From the NCBI GenBank assembly GCA_938009055.1, contig CALLIO010000089.1, positions 1 to 5,506 on the forward strand: a stretch of DNA of 5,506 bases, given 5' to 3'. Both the position numbers and the translations under genes were made by a program. The notes under the pieces are model-generated. The model did not search any database and was not told the origin of the DNA. It worked only from the letters and a program-made list of their open reading frames with translations. This document shows positions 3,838 through 5,506 of this stretch, piece after piece (the stretch's first letter is position 1; each line of letters begins with the position of its first letter). The DNA is from an uncultured Altererythrobacter sp. Lineage in GTDB: Bacteria > Pseudomonadota > Alphaproteobacteria > Sphingomonadales > Sphingomonadaceae.

Positions 3838-5506
3838 AGTTCTCGCTCACATGGCTGAAAGACCACCTCGAAACCACCGCTTCGCTGGCTGAGATTACCG
3901 AGGCATTGAATGCAATCGGCTTGGAAGTCGAAGGGGTCGAGGACCCTGCCGAATTGCTAGCTGGCTTCACAATTGCCGAAGTGTTGACGGCGGAAAAGCA
4001 TCCCGATGCAGACAAGCTGCAAGTGCTTTCCGTCTCGACCGGAGAAGGTGATCCGCTGCAAGTCGTGTGCGGTGCGCCCAATGCGCGTGCGGGCATGAAG
4101 GGCGTGCTGGGTCTGCCCGATGCCGTCGTGCCATCCAATGGCATGAAGCTTCGCAAAAGCGCGATCCGCGGCGTTGAGAGCAATGGCATGATGTGCAGCG
4201 CGCGCGAGCTGGAACTAGGCGAAGATCACGATGGGATTATCGAGCTTCCAGCTGATGCCAGCGTGGGCAAAAGCTTCGCCGAATATCATGGCTCATCGCC
4301 GATCATTGACGTTGCGATCACGCCCAACCGGCCCGATTGCATGGGTGTTTACGGGATTGCGCGCGATCTGGCCGCGGCGGGTCTTGGCACGCTGAAACCC
4401 ATCGCTTTCGCAAAGTTTGAAGCATCCGGCGATTGCCCGATTGAAATCCGCACCGATGATCCAGAAGGCTGCCCGGCATTCTACGGGCGCGTGGTCAAAG
4501 GGGTTAAGAACGGCGCATCGCCCGACTGGCTGCAACAGCGCCTGCAAAGCGCAGGGCAAAAGCCGATCTCGCTGCTGGTCGATCTTACCAATTATCTGAT
4601 GCTTGCGTTCGGGCGACCTGCCCATGCCTATGATCTGGCGAAGCTGACGGGCGCTATTGTGGCGCGGCGAGCGGCCCAAGGTGAGGAGTGTCAGGCGCTC
4701 AATGAAAAGACTTATACGCTCGACCCCAGCATGACGGTGATTGCCGATGATGCGGGCGTGCATGACATTGCCGGCATTATGGGCGGGCTGGAATCGGGAT
4801 GCTCGGATGAGACGACCGATGTCTTGCTCGAAATCGCGTACTTTAATCCGGCGCAAATCGGGGTGACAGGGCGCAAGCTGGGCTTGGCATCGGATGCGCG
4901 CACACGGTTTGAGCGCGGAGTTGATCCGGCGTTTCTCGATGACGGGCTGGACTTGCTCACTGGGCTTATTGTTGAGCTGGGCGGCGGAACACCTAGCGAA
5001 GCGGTGCGCGCAGGGTCGCCGCCATCGACACATAAAGTGGTTGCATTCGATCCGAAACTGACCGCGCGCCTTGGCGGCGTGGACGTGGCAGAAGACGAAC
5101 AGCGCCGCATCTTGGAAAGCTTGAATTTTGAGGTTGGCTCTGACTGGCAAGTGACCTGCCCGCTGCGTCGCCACGATATCGAAGGGCCTGCTGATCTGGT
5201 CGAAGAAGTCGTGCGCATTCACGGCCTCGATAAGGTCGAAAGCGTTCCTTTGCCGCGCGCGGAGGGAGTTGCGCGCCCGACCGCAACAGCTGAACAAATG
5301 ATGGAACGCCGCCTTCGCCGCGCAGCGGCTGGCGCAGGGCTGGACGAGGCGATCACGTGGTCCTTCATCTCTGAAGAAGAAGCGGCCCATGTTGGCGGTG
5401 GCCATTGGACGCTCGACAATCCCATATCCGAAGACATGAAAGTGATGCGGCCATCGCTTTTGCCGGGCCTGCTCAGCGCAGTGAAGCGCAATCTGGATCG
5501 CGGCGC
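3834..5506 (+). CDS. pheT: Phenylalanine--tRNA ligase beta subunit (3' end outside window)
   Basis: The frame opens at ATG 3834 and has no stop before the window ends: 557 codons of a protein usually near 800. It starts MKFSLTWLKDHLE, the typical PheT N-terminus. The OB-fold tRNA-binding (EMAP-like) domain spans about residues 45-150 (ADKLQVLSV, VCGAPNARAG, SNGMMCS), followed by TPNRPDC (163-169). The B3/4 editing domain spans about 205-390 and includes RPAHAYDL (261-268), IAGIMGG (312-318), E333 and SDARTRFERGVD (353-364). By motif alignment H264, G317 and E333 appear to match known editing-site positions of E. coli PheT. The B5 domain runs about 400-470, ending in DLVEEVVRIHGLDKV. The start of the catalytic-like B6/B7 region follows. 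The anticodon-binding FDX-ACB domain lies beyond the edge. The subunit hydrolyses mischarged Tyr-tRNA-Phe and binds tRNA in the complex with PheS. Confidence 0.97.
   Translation, partial: MKFSLTWLKDHLETTASLAEITEALNAIGLEVEGVEDPAELLAGFTIAEVLTAEKHPDADKLQVLSVSTGEGDPLQVVCGAPNARAGMKGVLGLPDAVVPSNGMKLRKSAIRGVESNGMMCSARELELGEDHDGIIELPADASVGKSFAEYHGSSPIIDVAITPNRPDCMGVYGIARDLAAAGLGTLKPIAFAKFEASGDCPIEIRTDDPEGCPAFYGRVVKGVKNGASPDWLQQRLQSAGQKPISLLVDLTNYLMLAFGRPAHAYDLAKLTGAIVARRAAQGEECQALNEKTYTLDPSMTVIADDAGVHDIAGIMGGLESGCSDETTDVLLEIAYFNPAQIGVTGRKLGLASDARTRFERGVDPAFLDDGLDLLTGLIVELGGGTPSEAVRAGSPPSTHKVVAFDPKLTARLGGVDVAEDEQRRILESLNFEVGSDWQVTCPLRRHDIEGPADLVEEVVRIHGLDKVESVPLPRAEGVARPTATAEQMMERRLRRAAAGAGLDEAITWSFISEEEAAHVGGGHWTLDNPISEDMKVMRPSLLPGLLSAVKRNLDRG

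Noticed and set aside
4293..5405. Long open frame on the - strand (about 370 codons) opposite pheT
   Set aside because: It lies entirely within a well-supported pheT with all family motifs. Its translation is rich in Arg, His, Ala and Cys with no domain pattern, as expected of an antisense shadow in GC-rich DNA.
2611..5422. 14-base repeat ACGCTCGACAATCC at 2611-2624 and 5409-5422
   Set aside because: Both copies are in frame in unrelated genes and encode the same Thr-Leu-Asp-Asn run, so shared codon preference or chance explains it. No flanking similarity suggests a mobile or regulatory repeat.
1..5506. Hidden mobile, defence, CRISPR or biosynthetic system
   Set aside because: No direct-repeat arrays, transposase, integrase, nuclease or toxin-antitoxin patterns were seen. 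Apart from short gaps, the whole window is filled by the genes listed.

Overview
This 5.5 kb window is a housekeeping segment with every recognisable gene on the + strand. It reads as an alphaproteobacterium, most likely of the Sphingomonadales/Erythrobacteraceae type. The reasons are the moderately GC-rich sequence, the rpmI-rplT-pheS-pheT order without an adjacent infC upstream of rpmI, and the sphingomonad-like wording of L35, PheS and PheT. The lineage is inferred from protein character, not from a database search.

Layout: (1) 1-711 is the 3' end of a gene for a free-standing SecD P1-type periplasmic domain. It stops exactly where a normal SecD would enter its second membrane segment. (2) 712-1003 is a non-coding stretch leading into rpmI. 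It holds several predicted RNA hairpins, two of which exclude each other, so it is a candidate leader for ribosomal-protein autoregulation. (3) 1004-1617 holds rpmI (L35) and rplT (L20), each with a good Shine-Dalgarno, followed by a strong hairpin terminator at 1641-1684. (4) 1717-2634 is an AraC-family regulator placed between the ribosomal pair and pheST, with no visible ribosome binding site. (5) 2635-2736 is a short regulatory gap with a bulged inverted repeat. (6) 2737-5506 is pheS followed by pheT with a 4-base ATGA overlap; pheT runs off the right edge after 557 codons.

How they work together: L35 and L20 are large-subunit ribosomal proteins, and PheS/PheT form the alpha2beta2 phenylalanyl-tRNA synthetase, so the core is translation machinery in a widely conserved order. 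The AraC-family gene is the out-of-place member, and its targets cannot be read from the sequence. The SecD-like protein belongs to a different process (envelope/secretion) and is probably an unrelated upstream neighbour.

I do not see a new defence, mobile or biosynthetic system here. There are no tRNAs, CRISPR arrays, insertion sequences or phage genes. The points most worth a second look are the isolated SecD P1 domain, the possible switching leader upstream of rpmI, the inserted AraC gene, and the inverted repeat before pheS.
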